From Paraplanobispora takensis (GTDB taxonomy: Bacteria; Actinomycetota; Actinomycetes; Streptosporangiales; Streptosporangiaceae): 64,000 bases of DNA. Where the stretch lies: contig NZ_BOOK01000052.1 of NCBI RefSeq assembly GCF_016863195.1, forward strand, positions 1 to 64,000, written 5' to 3'. The notes under the pieces were generated by a model. The model saw only the letters and a program-made list of their open reading frames with translations, did no database searches and was not told the origin of the DNA. The translations under genes were made by a program, and so were the position numbers. Shown in pieces: positions 62,128-64,000 of this stretch (the first letter of the stretch is position 1; each line of letters opens with the position of its first letter).

Positions 62128-62360
62128 GTAAGGCCAGGTGGACCAGATCGAGTCTCTCCGGCGACAACGGCGGAAACTGCGTCGAGGTCGCGGAGCTCAC
62201 AGGCGTCACCGCCGGCCCCCGCCACAAGACCGGGCACGCCGAGCTGATCGCCGTGCGCGACTCCAAGGACCCCGACGGCCCGGCGCTGTTCTTCACCCCC
62301 GCCGAGTGGGACGCGTTCATCGGCGGGGTGAAGGCCGACGAGTTCGACCGGAGCCGCTGA
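62118..62360 (+). CDS. DUF397 protein
   Basis: An 80-residue protein matching DUF397: WTRSSLSGDNGGNCVEVAEL, AVRDSKDPDGPALFFTPAEWDAFIGGVKADEFD. The acidic W-D-x-F end is typical. Such proteins are encoded beside WhiJ-like regulators and act with or against them in development. Its start lies within the XRE gene, so translation is coupled. Confidence 0.96.
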   Translation: MDLSKARWTRSSLSGDNGGNCVEVAELTGVTAGPRHKTGHAELIAVRDSKDPDGPALFFTPAEWDAFIGGVKADEFDRSR

Positions 62361-62454
62361 CCCGGCCCGAGCCGCCGGCGGGGGCGTCGGGCGGGAGCGT
62401 CGTGATCCGCGGCGCCCCGCGGCAGCTCACAGTGGGCCCCCTCACCGGGACGCC

Positions 62455-62967
62455 TCACAACGGGATGAGCGTGTCCCTGGCGTGGTCGGCGACGGCGGCG
62501 GCGACCACGGTCGCCTCGATCGGCAGCACGTCCATGCACAGCCGCAGCGCGTCGAGCAGCTTGGGGAACGGCACGCGCATCGACAGCGTGCAGTGCGGCA
62601 CCCACGCCCCCGGCCGGTAGACGTCGAACCCGGTGATCCCCGCCGCGGCCAGCCGCTCGTGCACCGCCGCGTGGTGGGCCAGCAGCTGCGGCGTGGGGAC
62701 CGGGCCGAGCCAGAGCACCCGGCCGAGGAACTGCCCGACGAAGTCGAAGCGGAGACCGAGCGGGACGGCCACCTCCATGCCCCGCAGCGCCGCGGCCACC
62801 GCGGGACCGTCCAGCCGCGGGGCGCTGATCAGCGAGACGTGCGGGCGGTGGCGGCCCTTGAGCAGGTCGCGCATCGACGGGACACCCTCCCGGGCCAGCG
62901 CGTCCCACAACGTCCTGATCCGCTTCTCGGCGACCGGATCGAGATAGAGCTCCAGCGCGGCGACCAT
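62455..62967 (-). CDS. 2'-5' RNA-ligase-like 2H phosphoesterase
   Basis: A 170-residue protein with two H-x-T/S-x motifs: RPHVSLI (His 43) and VPHCTLS (His 125), the catalytic pair of the 2H phosphoesterase fold. ALELYLDPVAEKRIRTLWDAL is the usual N-terminal helix-strand. It may hydrolyse cyclic phosphodiesters or ligate RNA 2'-5'. ATG 62967 is chosen because the 103 extra upstream codons run across an intergenic region. It stands alone, divergent from the hydrolase gene. Confidence 0.9.
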   Translation of the reverse strand: MVAALELYLDPVAEKRIRTLWDALAREGVPSMRDLLKGRHRPHVSLISAPRLDGPAVAAALRGMEVAVPLGLRFDFVGQFLGRVLWLGPVPTPQLLAHHAAVHERLAAAGITGFDVYRPGAWVPHCTLSMRVPFPKLLDALRLCMDVLPIEATVVAAAVADHARDTLIPL

Positions 62968-63120
62968 GGCTGAAGGGTAGCCAGCGCGCGTCCCCGCCCG
63001 GGGAGCGGCCCACCCCTGGGGACCCGGGCCCGGGGTTTTCCCTAGGACGTTCCCTGATTCGCATCCCGGGTGGGGCGCTGAGGATGGACGGGTTCCCATG
63101 GCCTCACCGGGGAGACAGCC

Positions 63121-64000
63121 ATGACACCGATCACACGCCACATCCCCCTGTTCAGTCTTGAGGGCGTTCCGGACGCCGAGGTCTCCACCCACCCGTTCAC
63201 CACCGCCGACGGTCTGGGCCTCGACATGCTGCGATTCAGGCGCGGCGAGAGCGACGACGTCGTCCTGGTGATCCACGGGCTGACCACCTCAAGCGACATG
63301 TTCATCATGCCCGAGCACGACAACCTCGTCCGCTACCTGCTGGACAACGGGTTCCCCGAGGTGTGGACGCTGGACTACCGGATGAGCAACCGGCATCCGT
63401 ACAACCGGTCGATGCACCGCTTCACGCTCGACGACATCGCGCTGTACGACCACCCGGCCGCCCTGGAGACGCTCCGCCGCGTGACCGGCGAGCGGCGGGT
63501 GCACGTCGTCTGCCACTGCCTCGGCGCGGTCTCGTTCACCATGAGCCTGTTCGGCGGGGCCGTGTCCGGCGTGCGCAGCGTCATCGCCAACAGCGCGGCG
63601 CTCACGCCCAGGGTGCCGGCCTGGTCGCGGGCGAAACTGACGTTCGCGCCCACCCTCGTCGAGTACGTGCTGGGCTTGCCCTACCTGGACCCGTCCTGGC
63701 ACAACGAGCCGCTCCTGTCCCGCGGGCGGATGTTCTCCCAGTTCGTGTCGCTGTTCCACCCCGAGTGCGACGAGCCCGCCTGCCACATGCTCAGCCTCAT
63801 GTGGGGCACGGGCTGGCCGGCGCTCTACGCCCACGACAAGCTCCACCCGGTCACCCACCGGCGCAGCGGCGACCTCTACGGTCCCACGGGCCTGCACTAC
63901 TACCGGCACGTCCTGAAGATGGTGCGGGCGGGCAGGGCCGTGAAGTACGACACCCGCAACCCCCGCTACGACGCCCTGCCCCGCGACTATCTGGCCGACG
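63121..64000 (+). CDS. Alpha/beta hydrolase with Cys at the nucleophile position (partial, cut by window end)
   Basis: The first 293 residues are inside the window and no stop is reached. The start ATG 63121 opens MTPITRHIPLFSLEG. VVLVIHGLTTSSDMFIMPEHDNLVRYLLDNGFPEVWTLDYRMS is the first half of an alpha/beta hydrolase with the oxyanion-hole HG. VHVVCHCLGAVSFTMSLFGG places Cys 133 where GxSxG has Ser, with Cys 131 for the first Gly. The same HCxG elbow, as far as I recall, occurs in hydrolase domains associated with cholesterol-oxidase-like GMC proteins. Activity is uncertain; a steroid or lipid ester or thioester is possible. Confidence 0.85.
   Translation, partial: MTPITRHIPLFSLEGVPDAEVSTHPFTTADGLGLDMLRFRRGESDDVVLVIHGLTTSSDMFIMPEHDNLVRYLLDNGFPEVWTLDYRMSNRHPYNRSMHRFTLDDIALYDHPAALETLRRVTGERRVHVVCHCLGAVSFTMSLFGGAVSGVRSVIANSAALTPRVPAWSRAKLTFAPTLVEYVLGLPYLDPSWHNEPLLSRGRMFSQFVSLFHPECDEPACHMLSLMWGTGWPALYAHDKLHPVTHRRSGDLYGPTGLHYYRHVLKMVRAGRAVKYDTRNPRYDALPRDYLAD

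Overview
The window is very GC-rich coding DNA with strong G/C in third codon positions, frequent GTG starts, LacI regulators paired with sugar transporters, and a DUF5753 XRE/DUF397/HATPase trio. Together these point to a filamentous actinomycete. A relative of Streptosporangium is my best guess from gene content, but no rRNA or other phylogenetic marker is present. I saw no rRNA, tRNA, CRISPR array, insertion sequence or phage gene.

Left part (1-18.3 kb): a membrane protein and a GT2 glycosyltransferase with a complex 5' leader; a WYL regulator divergent from a VOC protein; a SnoaL-like protein; a secreted PAF-acetylhydrolase-like hydrolase; a 1,093-residue AAA/STAND-type ATPase regulator; a DrrAB-type ABC exporter; a secreted zinc metallopeptidase; an NAD-dependent epimerase; a beta-lactamase-fold hydrolase; a GNAT; a GCS2/ATP-grasp fusion protein; and a decayed AAA-ATPase that has lost its Walker A segment.

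Middle part (18.4-52.9 kb): mostly carbohydrate use. TreZ is followed by an eight-gene operon on the minus strand (30321 down to 20311): Opp-type transporter, beta-mannosidase, ROK kinase and mannose-6-phosphate isomerase. That is a full route from imported beta-mannoside to fructose-6-phosphate. It has a divergent LacI gene and a perfect CebR/CelR-type operator. After WrbA and pirin comes an alpha-glucan locus: intracellular GH13 alpha-glucosidase, MalFG-type permeases, binding protein, LacI, and a 1,424-residue secreted multidomain enzyme that looks like a GH87 alpha-1,3-glucanase. A 20-bp motif is shared by the binding-protein operon and the secreted enzyme gene. A short accessory patch follows (CAP-domain protein, PfpI-like protein, a 79-bp repeat in inverted copies, a minisatellite). 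Then comes a third sugar locus: LacI, binding protein, two permeases and a GH127 beta-L-arabinofuranosidase.

Right part (53-64 kb): a secreted GH25 muramidase; a translationally coupled pair made of an MMPL/RND transporter fused to a degenerate ABC-like ATPase plus a YhgE/Pip-type membrane protein with a long repeat ectodomain; two small proteins; the HATPase/XRE/DUF397 trio; a 2'-5' RNA-ligase-like phosphoesterase; and an alpha/beta hydrolase, cut by the window end, with cysteine in the nucleophile position.

Perfect-stem hairpins recur after genes and between binding-protein and permease genes, suggesting termination or differential mRNA stability within the transporter operons.
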